From: Planctomycetota bacterium
Lineage (GTDB): Bacteria; Planctomycetota; UBA1135; GCA-002686595
Assembly: GCA_028278425.1 (NCBI GenBank)
Contig: JANQEJ010000131.1
Span: 1-50,272 of the forward strand
Reading direction: 5' to 3'
DNA: 50,272 bases
Under the pieces are notes generated by a model. That model did not search any database. It was not told where the DNA came from and saw only the letters and a program-made list of their open reading frames with translations. How positions within the stretch are numbered: the first letter of the stretch is position 1; every line of letters begins with the position of its first letter. Both the position numbers and the translations under genes were made by a program. Positions 8,387 to 16,018 of this stretch are shown piece after piece.

Positions 8387-8788
8387 CTAGTAGACGGTCT
8401 TCCAGTGACCCGGTTTCCAGACCTTGACGCGCTTGGTCACGTAGCGGCCCGGAGTGGTATGGACCTTCCAGTAGCCTTCGCACACGAGGACGCGGACCGG
8501 CCTGCCGCAGTCGTCGTAGCGCGTCTCGTAGACGGGCTCGATCCAGACCTTCCTCTTCTCGCCGGGAACGAACACCCGCTTGGCGACGGTCGTGTAGCAG
8601 CCCGGGACCCACACGCGCTTCGGTGCGCAACGGCGATAGTGATGGCGGTCGCCGAAGGAGAGGTGGATCGAGCTCCGCTTGCCGAGTTTCAGGCCGAGGC
8701 TCAGGTCACCGGCGCTCGCCGTGGGGGCGAGAAACGGAAGGGCCGCGGCGAGGAGCAGGGCGGGACGGAGAAGTCTTCGGAGCAGCAT
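8387..8788 (-). CDS. Small secreted basic/aromatic repeat protein, function unknown
   Basis: A 133-residue protein with a clear signal peptide (residues 1-26, ending TASAG). The mature part is rich in Arg, Lys, Val, Trp and Tyr and contains repeats of a K/R-V-W/F-x-PG motif: KRVWVPGCYTT, KRVFVPGEKRK, KVWIEPVYE and KVWKPGHWK. Repeats of this kind are common in small exported proteins of planctomycetes and related bacteria, usually without known function; binding to envelope polymers is a guess. Four Cys could form disulfides. A strong Shine-Dalgarno (GGAGG, six bases before the ATG) and a hairpin in the leader precede it; an intrinsic terminator follows. It is transcribed alone. Confidence 0.7.
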   Translation of the reverse strand: MLLRRLLRPALLLAAALPFLAPTASAGDLSLGLKLGKRSSIHLSFGDRHHYRRCAPKRVWVPGCYTTVAKRVFVPGEKRKVWIEPVYETRYDDCGRPVRVLVCEGYWKVHTTPGRYVTKRVKVWKPGHWKTVY

Positions 8789-8799
8789 GGTTTACCTCC

Positions 8800-8816
8800 C
8801 CCAGGTCTTGCCTGGG
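8800..8816 (-). promoter_or_regulatory. Leader hairpin abutting the ribosome-binding site of the 8387-8788 gene
   Basis: An inverted repeat CCCAGG / CCTGGG (8800-8805 with 8811-8816, 5-base loop) lies in the 5' leader. The proximal arm runs directly into the purine-rich Shine-Dalgarno (GGGGAGG). Folding could partly mask ribosome binding, so this may be a simple translational control element. Confidence 0.35.
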
Positions 8817-8971
8817 TGTCGTTTGGGTTCGAGCAGGGAAACGCGAACCGCATGCCATGTGCTAACCGGGCACCGCAACCAAGCCCCAGTTAGGGGTTTA
8901 GAACGATCGGCGCGCTCGGACGTCACGCCTTTCCGGGCGCGCGCGGGTGTCCCCGTCGCCGGCCGTCTGGC

Positions 8972-10570
8972 CTAGCGCACGTACACCTCGGCCGTCATGT
9001 CGACGGCGGGTACGCCGTTGTCGCCCACGCCGACGACGAGAACTCGTTCACCGCCGTCGATCAAGACGGCGCGCGCGACCTCGCGCGGGAGGGCGGTGTT
9101 CTGCGCCACGGTCCAAGCCGGTAGCAGGGTGATAGGCAGCACCTCGATGTTGGTCTCGGGGGTCACCGCTCCGGAGGCGCTCGCAGCTCTAAGCCCCCCG
9201 ACCGCGATGATCTCGTCGCTGGTCAGCAGAACGTTGGGATAGGCACGCGGGCCGTTCAAGCTCGGGCTCGGCGTCCACGTGTTGGGGATCGGGTCATACC
9301 GTTCACAGGTCGCCACGGTCTGGACCTCAAGCGGGATGATCGGGTGCTGCTCAACGCCGCCGACGACGAGCACCGAACCGTTCGGGAGCTCGACTTGACC
9401 GTGGAACGCGCGCGGGTTCGACATGAACGCCGCCGCGGACCAGTTGCCGCTTGTGGGATCGAAGCGGCGGCACTCGTTCACGAACTCCGGGACGGGGAGC
9501 ACGCCGCCGAGGAGCAGGACCTCGACCCCTCCCGTAATGAGGATCTGTCCGTTGGCGAGCAGCGACGCGCCGTGGCCGCCGATCCCATCGGGGACGTTCG
9601 GGACATCGGGTCCGGAGGTCCACATGTCCGTTGCCGGGTCGTAGACCTCGACCGTCTTCTTGGCGCCCGCAAGGGACGCGACGGCGGTGCACGGATTGAA
9701 GAGCTCGGAACCACCGACGACGAAGACCCGGTCGTCAGCCATCAGCGTGGCGCTGTGCTGCGTGCGTGCCTGTGTCATCGGCATGATCGTGGTGACCGTG
9801 CCGGTCGCCGGATCGTAGATCTCGCCCGTGTTCACGACCGTGCCGGTCGCGTCGTAGCCGCCGAGAAACAGCACGCTTCCATCGGCCAACTTCGTAGCGG
9901 TGTGCGTGCTGCGCGCCTGGTTGAGAGCGACGCCGAGCAACGTGAAGAACCCGGTCTGGGGGTTGAAGAGCTCCAGCGTGTTGAGCGGCGACGGGTTGAA
10001 CGTGGGGCAGGTGCCGATCGTCGCGGGATCGTCTCCGCCGGCGATCAGCACGGTGCCGTCGTCGAGGGCCGTGACCGTGTGGCCCTGCCGCGCCGCCGCG
10101 CTGAGGCCGAGCGTGTCGTGCACGGAGTCGCTGACCGCGAGCACGAAGGCGTTGGCCTGGAATCCGGCCTGAAGCGGGTTCTGGTCCGAGAGGTCGTCGA
10201 TGATGCAGCCGGGGCCGAAGAGCGTCATGCACTGCGCGAAGACCGGAACGCCCTGGAACGACGGGCTTGGCGGCATCGGATAGAGCACTTGCGCCTGCCC
10301 GGTCGGGCTCAGGACGCCGAGCGTTCCCAGCGACTGAAGCTCGGTCCCGACCTCGATGACCCGCGGGTCGCCGGGACAGAACAGGGCCACAGGAAGCGGC
10401 CCCTGGCTGATCGACGGCACCAGGAAGAACGTCTCCGACGGATCGCCCTGGATGTCGTAGGTCAAGAGCCCGCCGATCTGCCCGCCGCTGCGGGTGACGG
10501 TCAGGTCGCCCGCGTGGGCGAGCGTCGGCGTGAGCAGAACTGCGGTGACAAGGAGCAAGCGGGGAATCAT
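8972..10570 (-). CDS. Secreted kelch-repeat beta-propeller protein
   Basis: A 532-residue protein with signal peptide MIPRLLLVTAVLLTPTLAHAG. The start at 10570 is preceded by AGGAGG. Residues about 30-140 form a module with the pattern LTYDIQGDPSETFFLVPS, LGTLGVLSPTGQAQVLYPMP and FQGVPVFAQ, also present in the proteins at 34332 and 48048. The rest contains six kelch blades, each with a [RS]xxHxAxxLxDGxVLxxGG pattern, such as ARSTHTATKLADGSVLFLGG and GGHGASLLANGQILITGG, which would close a six-bladed propeller. Blades also carry ELFNPQTG / EVYDPATD strands. Such proteins usually bind ligands or partners at the surface. The substrate is unknown. Monocistronic and divergent from the gene at 10654. 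Confidence 0.8.
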   Translation of the reverse strand: MIPRLLLVTAVLLTPTLAHAGDLTVTRSGGQIGGLLTYDIQGDPSETFFLVPSISQGPLPVALFCPGDPRVIEVGTELQSLGTLGVLSPTGQAQVLYPMPPSPSFQGVPVFAQCMTLFGPGCIIDDLSDQNPLQAGFQANAFVLAVSDSVHDTLGLSAAARQGHTVTALDDGTVLIAGGDDPATIGTCPTFNPSPLNTLELFNPQTGFFTLLGVALNQARSTHTATKLADGSVLFLGGYDATGTVVNTGEIYDPATGTVTTIMPMTQARTQHSATLMADDRVFVVGGSELFNPCTAVASLAGAKKTVEVYDPATDMWTSGPDVPNVPDGIGGHGASLLANGQILITGGVEVLLLGGVLPVPEFVNECRRFDPTSGNWSAAAFMSNPRAFHGQVELPNGSVLVVGGVEQHPIIPLEVQTVATCERYDPIPNTWTPSPSLNGPRAYPNVLLTSDEIIAVGGLRAASASGAVTPETNIEVLPITLLPAWTVAQNTALPREVARAVLIDGGERVLVVGVGDNGVPAVDMTAEVYVR

Positions 10571-10636
10571 GAGGCCTCCTGAGCAGGGGAACGGCCCCAG
10601 GATAAGGGAACCCTCTTTGGAGTGGGTGGCCTCTGC

Positions 10637-10642
10637 TAGGAT
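10637..10642 (+). promoter_or_regulatory. Candidate -10 element for the gene at 10654
   Basis: TAGGAT ends 11 bases before the ATG; no Shine-Dalgarno is seen in between, suggesting a very short leader or none. Confidence 0.3.
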
Positions 10643-10653
10643 CCCGCCGCGCA

Positions 10654-11391
10654 ATGCTCAGGAGCCCCCTCCCCGTCCTTCTCGTGCTTCCGCAGCTCGT
10701 TGGTTGTGCCGGCTGGCAGCCGCCGCTCGAGGAAGCACCCTGGGCGCTCTACGAGCCCGGCACCTTCGGCGTCGGGCTCCGGTCAGGCCTCTTCACCTTC
10801 TACGAGATCGACGGCGACTTCACCTTCTCGTCCGTTTCCGGAACGGGGACCGCTGAGGACGACGGCGACCTGGTCGGTCGTCTCGGACTCGCGGCGCGCG
10901 CGGAGTACGTGCTGACCGAGAACCTGAAGTTGCACGCGGGTGCCGACTACCGCAAGTACGACATCGACGAGCTCAATCCCTTCTCCGACGACATCAACAT
11001 CGAGGTGAAGACCGTCGACTCCTTGCAGTACTTCGCCGCCGCCCGCTATCTGTTTGAGCCGAACCCGCTCCACCCGCGCTTTCGTCCCTTCGCCGAGGCG
11101 TCGGTCTCCTACCTGCCCGGCGTCGAAGTCGAGTTCGAGGTGGACATTCCCGGTCCGAACCTCGTGATCGACTCGACGGGGGACGGCTACTGGGTCGGCG
11201 GGTTGGCGGTCGGGGTCGAGTACCACTGGACGGAGAGGCTCGTCGCGGAGCTCGGGCTCACCTACGAGATCCCAATCACCGAGCTCGACGTCGACATGTC
11301 CTTCTCGGCCGCCGGCTCCCCCTTCCCGTTCTTCGGTGAGTTCGAGCCCGAGGGCTTCATCGGTTTCGGCGGCGTCAGCTACTACTTCTAG
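10654..11391 (+). CDS. Outer-membrane beta-barrel-like lipoprotein
   Basis: A 245-residue protein starting with a signal sequence and lipobox LVGC (residues 15-18). The remainder is alternating amphipathic strands: GTFGVGLRSGLFTFYEIDG, LGLAARAEYVLTENLKLHAGADYRKYD, SLQYFAAARYLFEP, RFRPFAEASVSYLPG, GLAVGVEYHWTERLVAELGLTYEIPI. It ends with the C-terminal aromatic signature SYYF typical of outer-membrane barrels recognised by the Bam complex. The pattern is that of small OmpA/OmpW-like or OMP_b-brl barrels of eight strands. A lipidated N-terminus on a barrel is less usual but known. No ligand can be proposed. A GC-rich hairpin follows the stop. Confidence 0.65.
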   Translation: MLRSPLPVLLVLPQLVGCAGWQPPLEEAPWALYEPGTFGVGLRSGLFTFYEIDGDFTFSSVSGTGTAEDDGDLVGRLGLAARAEYVLTENLKLHAGADYRKYDIDELNPFSDDINIEVKTVDSLQYFAAARYLFEPNPLHPRFRPFAEASVSYLPGVEVEFEVDIPGPNLVIDSTGDGYWVGGLAVGVEYHWTERLVAELGLTYEIPITELDVDMSFSAAGSPFPFFGEFEPEGFIGFGGVSYYF

Positions 11392-11404
11392 GCGGCCCCA
11401 GGCC

Positions 11405-11424
11405 CGTTCCCGGCCCCGGGAACG
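11405..11424 (+). terminator. GC-rich hairpin after the beta-barrel gene (possible terminator)
   Basis: Nine-base arms CGTTCCCGG and CCGGGAACG (11405-11413, 11416-11424) lie 14 bases after the stop at 11391. No U tract follows, so termination is only possible. Confidence 0.4.
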
Positions 11425-11442
11425 CCGCGCACCGGCCGGGTG

Positions 11443-11470
11443 TCAAGTCCCCGACGGATCCTGCCGAAAG
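11443..11470 (+). promoter_or_regulatory. Sigma-28 (FliA)-like promoter upstream of the PilZ gene
   Basis: TCAAGTCC (11443-11450), a 12-base spacer, then GCCGAAAG (11463-11470) resembles the flagellar sigma-28 consensus TAAAGTTT-N11-GCCGATAA, sharing the AAGT and GCCGA cores. It lies 54 bases upstream of the PilZ ATG. A chance match is possible in GC-rich sequence, but the placement before a c-di-GMP receptor gene is apt. Confidence 0.45.
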
Positions 11471-11524
11471 GGAAAAGACTTCCAGCCCCTCCCGGCCGGG
11501 GGAGTCACGCCACCCACTTCCACC

Positions 11525-11806
11525 ATGGAATCCCACGAGCCCGCAACGCACACCACCGACCTGCGCCGCGCTCCCCGGCGGCCCGTCGCCGCTCCGATCC
11601 GGATGCGCGTTGAGAGCGAGACGCTCGAGGGCGTCAGCGAGAACATCTCCGGCGTAGGTCTCATGTTCTTCGCCGACGCACCGCTTCGCGTCACCATCGA
11701 GGTCGAGGAGGAAGGCGCCACGCGCAGCTACTCCGGACGCCTGGTCCGGGCCCAGAAGATGTCCGAGTCGTCGACCGGCTACGCGATCGAGTTCGACCCG
11801 CACTAG
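11525..11806 (+). CDS. PilZ-domain protein (c-di-GMP receptor)
   Basis: A 93-residue protein consisting of one PilZ domain. The N-terminal c-di-GMP-binding RxxxR motif is present in LRRAPRRPV (residues 15-21) and the second signature appears as ENISGVGL, matching [D/N]xSxxG. Strands such as RVTIEVEEEG and GYAIEF complete the small barrel. Single-domain PilZ proteins relay cyclic di-GMP levels to motility, secretion or polysaccharide machinery through protein contacts. A longer in-frame opening extends upstream, but the ATG at 11525 gives the natural domain boundary. A sigma-28-like promoter upstream suggests flagellar or motility-linked expression, though no flagellar gene is in the window. 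Confidence 0.85.
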   Translation: MESHEPATHTTDLRRAPRRPVAAPIRMRVESETLEGVSENISGVGLMFFADAPLRVTIEVEEEGATRSYSGRLVRAQKMSESSTGYAIEFDPH

Positions 11807-11833
11807 CCCCGTTCGACCTCCGGGGCCGGACGC

Positions 11834-11839
11834 TACACT
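11834..11839 (+). promoter_or_regulatory. Candidate -10 element for the GNAT gene
   Basis: TACACT ends eight bases before the ATG at 11848. A weak -35 (TTCGAC, 11812-11817) lies 16 bases upstream. No Shine-Dalgarno, so the mRNA may be leaderless. Confidence 0.4.
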
Positions 11840-11847
11840 GCCCCGCG

Positions 11848-12339
11848 ATGGAGCAGGGAAGGGACGGCGACGCCGGGCTCGTCATCCGCGCGGCGACGCC
11901 GGACGATGCCGGCGTCCTGGTCGAGTTCAACCGCGCGATGGCGCGGGAGACCGAGGACAAGGAGCTCGATCCGGTCCAGCTCCGCGCCGGCGTCGACGCC
12001 GTGTTCGCCGACGCCTCGCGCGGCCGGTACGTGCTCGCCCTGAGCGGCGGCGAGCCGGTCGGCGCGCTGCTCCTGACCTACGAGTGGAGCGACTGGCGCA
12101 ACGGCGTCTTCTGGTGGATCCAGAGCGTCTACGTGACGCCCGGGGCGCGCGGCAAGGGCGTCTTCGGCGCGCTCTACCGTCACGTCGAGAGCGAGGCGCG
12201 CGAGGCGGCGGACGTCTGCGGCCTCCGGCTCTACGTCGACCTGGAAAACGAGCGCGCGCAGCGCGTCTACGAGGCCCTCGGCATGGCGCCTTCGCACTAC
12301 CGCTTCTACGAGGTGGACTTCGTCCTGGGCGGGAAATAG
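11848..12339 (+). CDS. GNAT-family N-acetyltransferase
   Basis: A 163-residue protein with the complete GNAT fold: strand 1 LVIRAATPDDAGVLVEF, a central strand pair (YVLALSGGEPVGALLLTYEW), motif A with the acetyl-CoA pyrophosphate loop RGKGVFGAL (the Q/RxxGxG/A signature) preceded by IQSVYVTPGA, and motif B (LRLYVDLENERAQRVYEALGM). It transfers an acetyl group from acetyl-CoA to an amine; the substrate (amino acid, antibiotic, protein N-terminus or polyamine) cannot be read from sequence. The short N-terminal tail before strand 1 and full motif B indicate an intact gene. Probably transcribed from its own promoter. Confidence 0.9.
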   Translation: MEQGRDGDAGLVIRAATPDDAGVLVEFNRAMARETEDKELDPVQLRAGVDAVFADASRGRYVLALSGGEPVGALLLTYEWSDWRNGVFWWIQSVYVTPGARGKGVFGALYRHVESEAREAADVCGLRLYVDLENERAQRVYEALGMAPSHYRFYEVDFVLGGK

Positions 12340-12399
12340 CCCCTCCGGCCCGCCGTACCGGCGGCGCCCTCCGGCGCGTCCCCATCGCTCCGACTGCCA

Positions 12400-13233
12400 A
12401 TGGAATTCCGCGAAGCCTACGACCCCCTCCGCGCGATGCGAAGCTCGTGGAAGCTGGTCCAGGCGGCGCCGGTCGGGGTCCTCGTTGGGGCGGTCGTGCT
12501 CGCGCTGATCGACTTCTCAGGCCCGAGCTTCAGCGCCAGTCTTGAGGACGGGCACATGAACGAGCTCGCGCAGCTCGTCTTCATGGCGCTGTTCTGCGTG
12601 TGTTGCGTCACCCTCGTCGCCGTCCTTCTGCTGAGCTGCCTCCTTCAGGTCGGCTACGCCACCGTGATCGAACGCGCGGCCGTCCTGGGCGAAGACAAGA
12701 TCGGCGACCTGTTCCGATCTCGCGGGCGGCTCCTCTCCATGGTCATGGCGCAGATCCTCTGGGGAGTTCTGATCGTCCTCGCCCTCGCTCCCTTCGCCGT
12801 CGCCGTGGCAGGTGCCGCTCTCCTCGGCGCGGCGATGGGCGGCGAGGAGGCGGCCGCGGTGCTGGCCCTTCTGACCGCGCTCCTGTGCGTGCCGGGCTAC
12901 ATCTACGTGCTCCTTGGCATTTGCCTTATCCCGGAGGCCGTCGCCTTCGAGCGGCTTTGGCCCTTCGATGCCGTGGCCCGGTCGTGGCGGATCGTTCGGG
13001 GCAACCGGCTCTGGCTCTTCTGGTTTCTGCTGGTCAAGTGGATGTTCGTGCTCCTCGGCTTCTGCCTGTGCTGTGTCGGCGTCCTCGCGACCTGGGGCTA
13101 CGCGTACGTCTTCACCTACGAGGCCTATCTCCGGCTGATCCGGGACGACCAGGACACCTGGGTGGTCGACGGCGGCTCCGGCGGGCGGCTCCTTTCGGTC
13201 GATCCGACCGAGAGTCCCGACGCGGACTGGTAG
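12400..13233 (+). CDS. Polytopic inner-membrane protein, function unknown
   Basis: A 277-residue protein with about five or six hydrophobic segments (about residues 22-40, 58-85, 116-145, 146-175, 205-235) and a short acidic cytoplasmic tail (LLSVDPTESPDADW). The order of long helices with a reentrant Gly/Ala-rich centre, and the cytoplasmic motif AFERLWPFDAVARSWRIVRGNRLWLF, recalls the DUF975 / glycerophosphodiester phosphodiesterase membrane-domain families, whose members contain a conserved 'SWxLxkgn' segment before a helix. There is no catalytic domain. It follows the GNAT gene by 60 bases and precedes citrate synthase, which has its own promoter. No function is proposed. Confidence 0.6.
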   Translation: MEFREAYDPLRAMRSSWKLVQAAPVGVLVGAVVLALIDFSGPSFSASLEDGHMNELAQLVFMALFCVCCVTLVAVLLLSCLLQVGYATVIERAAVLGEDKIGDLFRSRGRLLSMVMAQILWGVLIVLALAPFAVAVAGAALLGAAMGGEEAAAVLALLTALLCVPGYIYVLLGICLIPEAVAFERLWPFDAVARSWRIVRGNRLWLFWFLLVKWMFVLLGFCLCCVGVLATWGYAYVFTYEAYLRLIRDDQDTWVVDGGSGGRLLSVDPTESPDADW

Positions 13234-13240
13234 GCCGCCA

Positions 13241-13270
13241 TTGAGGGCCCCGGGGGGCGTTCGTTACAGT
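13241..13270 (+). promoter_or_regulatory. Sigma-70-type promoter of gltA
   Basis: TTGAGG (13241-13246), an 18-base spacer and TACAGT (13265-13270). Initiation would fall near 13277, giving a leader of about 24 bases that carries GGAG sequences before the ATG at 13301. Confidence 0.5.
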
Positions 13271-13300
13271 GGTCCGCCACCCCAGGAGAGAAGCGGAGAC

Positions 13301-14605
13301 ATGACCAAGGACGCAGCCACGAACGTAGTTCCAGAAGGCGTCGAGCTGGTCTACGACGGCAAGACCGTGGAATTGCCACTGGTCGAGGGCAGCGAAGGCG
13401 AGCGCGGCATCGACATCCGGAAGTTGCGGGCCGAGACCGGGCTGATCACGATCGACCCGGGCTACGTCAACACCGGATCTTGCTCCAGCGCGATCACCTT
13501 CATCGACGGCGAGAAGGGCATCCTGCGCTACCGCGGCTATCCGATCGAGGAGCTGGCGGAGCACTCCACCTTCCTCGAGGTCGCCTGGCTGCTCTTGAAC
13601 GGCGAGCTTCCCACCGAAGCCGAGCTGGCGGAGTTCACCACCGAGGTCACCCGCCACACGATGCTGCACGAGGACTTCGGCCGCTTCTTCGACTTCATGC
13701 CGAAGAACGCGCACCCGATGCCCGTGTGCGCGGCGGCGGTCGGCGCGCTGTCGACCTTCTACCGCGAGGCGAACACCGACGAGCGCGTCCAGAAGGCGAT
13801 CGTGCGCCTGATCGCCAAGATGCCGACGATGGCGGCCTATTCGTACAAGCACTCGATCGGTCAGCCGCGGATGTACCCGCGCAACGACCTCGACTACTCG
13901 TCGAACTTCCTCTACATGATGTTCGGCAACCCGTGCGAGGCCTTCCAGGCCGACCCGGTGTTCGCGCGCGCCCTCGACCTCCTCTTGATCCTGCACGCGG
14001 ACCACGAGCAGAACTGCTCCACCAGCACGGTGCGCATGGTCGGCAGCTCGCAGGCGAGCCTCTACGCCAGCATCTCGTCGGGCATCATGGCCCTCTGGGG
14101 CCCGCTGCACGGCGGCGCGAACCAGAAGGTCATCGAGATGCTCGAGCGCATCGCGCGCGAGGACGGCAGCGCCGACCGCTTCCTGAACCGCGCCAAGGAC
14201 CGCGACGACACGACGCGCCTGATGGGCTTCGGCCACCGCGTCTACAAGAACTACGATCCCCGCGCGGCCATCCTGAAGACGACGTGCAAGGACGTGATCG
14301 AGCGCATCGGCGGCTCCAGCGAGCTCCTGGACATCGCGATGCGACTGGAGGAGATCGCGCTCTCCGACGAGTACTTCGTCGAGCGCCGCCTCTACCCCAA
14401 CGTCGACTTCTACTCCGGGATCATCTATCAGGTCCTGGGCGTGCCGGTGAACATGTTCACGGTGATGTTCGCGCTCGGGAGGCTTCCGGGCTGGCTGGCC
14501 CAGTTCCTCGAGCTGCGGCGCGATCCCGCGAACCGGATCGGGCGACCGCGGCAGATCTACACCGGCGCGACGAAGCGCAAGTACAAGCCGGTCAAGAAGC
14601 GCTAG
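13301..14605 (+). CDS. gltA: Citrate synthase (type II, hexameric form)
   Basis: A 434-residue enzyme condensing acetyl-CoA with oxaloacetate to citrate, the entry step of the TCA cycle. The catalytic triad can be placed by family motifs: His270 in GPLHGGANQ, His312 in MGFGHRVYKNYDPR and Asp369 in RLYPNVDFYSG, close to E. coli GltA numbering (264, 305, 362). The N-terminal domain of about 60 residues before the core (VELVYDGKTVELPLVEG) and the segment DPGYVNTGSCSSAITFIDG are typical of the Gram-negative, often NADH-sensitive type II group. The ATG at 13301 is chosen over an upstream in-frame start because GGAG lies just before it and it matches the family N-terminus. Confidence 0.97.
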   Translation: MTKDAATNVVPEGVELVYDGKTVELPLVEGSEGERGIDIRKLRAETGLITIDPGYVNTGSCSSAITFIDGEKGILRYRGYPIEELAEHSTFLEVAWLLLNGELPTEAELAEFTTEVTRHTMLHEDFGRFFDFMPKNAHPMPVCAAAVGALSTFYREANTDERVQKAIVRLIAKMPTMAAYSYKHSIGQPRMYPRNDLDYSSNFLYMMFGNPCEAFQADPVFARALDLLLILHADHEQNCSTSTVRMVGSSQASLYASISSGIMALWGPLHGGANQKVIEMLERIAREDGSADRFLNRAKDRDDTTRLMGFGHRVYKNYDPRAAILKTTCKDVIERIGGSSELLDIAMRLEEIALSDEYFVERRLYPNVDFYSGIIYQVLGVPVNMFTVMFALGRLPGWLAQFLELRRDPANRIGRPRQIYTGATKRKYKPVKKR

Positions 14606-14620
14606 CCCCGCCGGCGCGGA

Positions 14621-16018
14621 TCAGAAGGCGTCGACCTGGACGCCTTGCTCCCGTCCGAGCTCCATGATCCGCTCGCGCATCGCCTCTTCGAGCTCGGGGC
14701 GCCGCACGTCCGCAGGGTCGGCCTGCTTCGCGCGCCAGGCGTCGAGCCGACCCATCATGAGGACGAATTGCTTCCCCGCCTCCTTGGGATCGGGAACGGT
14801 GAGCTCCTCCGGATCCGCGGCGAGATCGAAGATCTTGCGGAAGTCGGTCGCCGTCGCGCCGCGGACGTACTCCTGGCCGGCCACGACGCGGTGGAGCTTC
14901 CACTTCCCGCGGCGCACCGCGATCTTGTCGCGGAAGGCCTGCGGCGCGAACGTCTCGTGTACGAGGAAGCGCTGGGGATCCACCGGAGCGGAGAAGAGGT
15001 CCAGACCTCCGTCCGGGCTCGTCCAGGCGATTCCCAGCGTCGCGCAGAGGGTCGGAGCCACGTCGAGCGTCGTCGCCGCGCGGTCGTTCCGCGCGCCCGC
15101 GCCGCGTCCGTCGGGAAGGCGGAACGCGAGCGGGATGCGCAGCACGGGCTCGTGCAGCCACGACGTGTGCCCGAAGTACTGCAGGTTGTCGAAGAGCGCC
15201 TCCCCGTGGCCGGCGGTGAAGACGGTCAGGACCTCCGGCTCCGCCGCGACGCGCGCGAGCAGCGGACCCAGGGCCCGGTCCACCGCCTCGACCTCGCCGC
15301 GGTAGAGCGCGCGGCCCCGCTCGACGGCGTCGTGGGAGCGGACCATCTGCTCACCCCACGTGTCGTAGCGGTCGTACTCCGAGGGCTCGGCGCCTTCGGG
15401 AAGGTACTTCGCCTCGAGCTCCGGCCCGGGCGCGTATGGCGCGTGCGGGTCGGACAGGTGCACCCAGCAGAACCAGGGCTCCGCGCCCTCGTCCAGGAAG
15501 GCCAGCGAACGCCGCACGACCTCGCTCCCGGCGAGCTCTTCGTCCGCTTGCGGACACTCGTAGCGGTCGAAGCCGCGGCGGAAACCGGCCTTGTCGGTTC
15601 GCGCGTTCGGGAAGAAGGCCCCGGTTCGGTAGCCCGCCTCCTTCAGCGCCATCGCGACGCTGGGGATGGAGTCGTTCACGTCGTAGGCCGCGTTGATCGC
15701 GCCGTGGTTGCGCGGCATCCGCGACGTCAGGAGCGAGGCGAGGCTCGGCGCGGGGATCGGCGTGACGGTCCACGCGTTCTCGAACACCGTCGCGGCGGCG
15801 AGGAAGCCGTCGAGGTGGGGCGTATCCACGCGCTCGTCTCCGTACGCGCCGAGGTGATCCGGCCGCAGCGAGTCCACGGTGATCAGGAGGACGTCGGGCC
15901 GCCTTGCCCCGGTCTCCGGCGTCTCCTCCTGCGGCGGATCTTCGGCTCGTTCGCCTCCGCACGCGCCCGCGACGAGCGCGACCAGCACCCCCAAACGTCG
16001 TACAATCCGCCGCACCAT
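14621..16018 (-). CDS. Sulfatase-fold lipoprotein lacking catalytic residues
   Basis: A 465-residue alkaline-phosphatase/sulfatase superfamily protein with a signal peptide and lipobox ending at Cys20 (VAGAC). The fold is clear: DVLLITVDSLRPDHLGAYG, NAWTVTPIPAPSLASLLTSRMPRNHG, WFCWVHLSDPHAPY, VLTVFTAGHGEAL, a substrate-side His in FGHTSW, and RFLVHETF. The nucleophile signature (C/S/T)xPS(R/H) reads P89-A-P-S-L93, so there is no formylglycine Cys, Ser or Thr. The metal-binding Asp-His pair reads G270-H271. A non-catalytic or altered role is therefore likely. Its start codon shares a CATG with that of the divergent M32 gene; no Shine-Dalgarno is clear. Confidence 0.8.
   Translation of the reverse strand: MVRRIVRRLGVLVALVAGACGGERAEDPPQEETPETGARRPDVLLITVDSLRPDHLGAYGDERVDTPHLDGFLAAATVFENAWTVTPIPAPSLASLLTSRMPRNHGAINAAYDVNDSIPSVAMALKEAGYRTGAFFPNARTDKAGFRRGFDRYECPQADEELAGSEVVRRSLAFLDEGAEPWFCWVHLSDPHAPYAPGPELEAKYLPEGAEPSEYDRYDTWGEQMVRSHDAVERGRALYRGEVEAVDRALGPLLARVAAEPEVLTVFTAGHGEALFDNLQYFGHTSWLHEPVLRIPLAFRLPDGRGAGARNDRAATTLDVAPTLCATLGIAWTSPDGGLDLFSAPVDPQRFLVHETFAPQAFRDKIAVRRGKWKLHRVVAGQEYVRGATATDFRKIFDLAADPEELTVPDPKEAGKQFVLMMGRLDAWRAKQADPADVRRPELEEAMRERIMELGREQGVQVDAF
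16001..16006 (+). promoter_or_regulatory. Candidate -10 element for the M32 carboxypeptidase gene, inside the sulfatase-like coding region
   Basis: TACAAT ends ten bases before the ATG at 16017, with no Shine-Dalgarno and no clear -35. It lies within the first codons of the divergent sulfatase-like gene. Confidence 0.4.
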
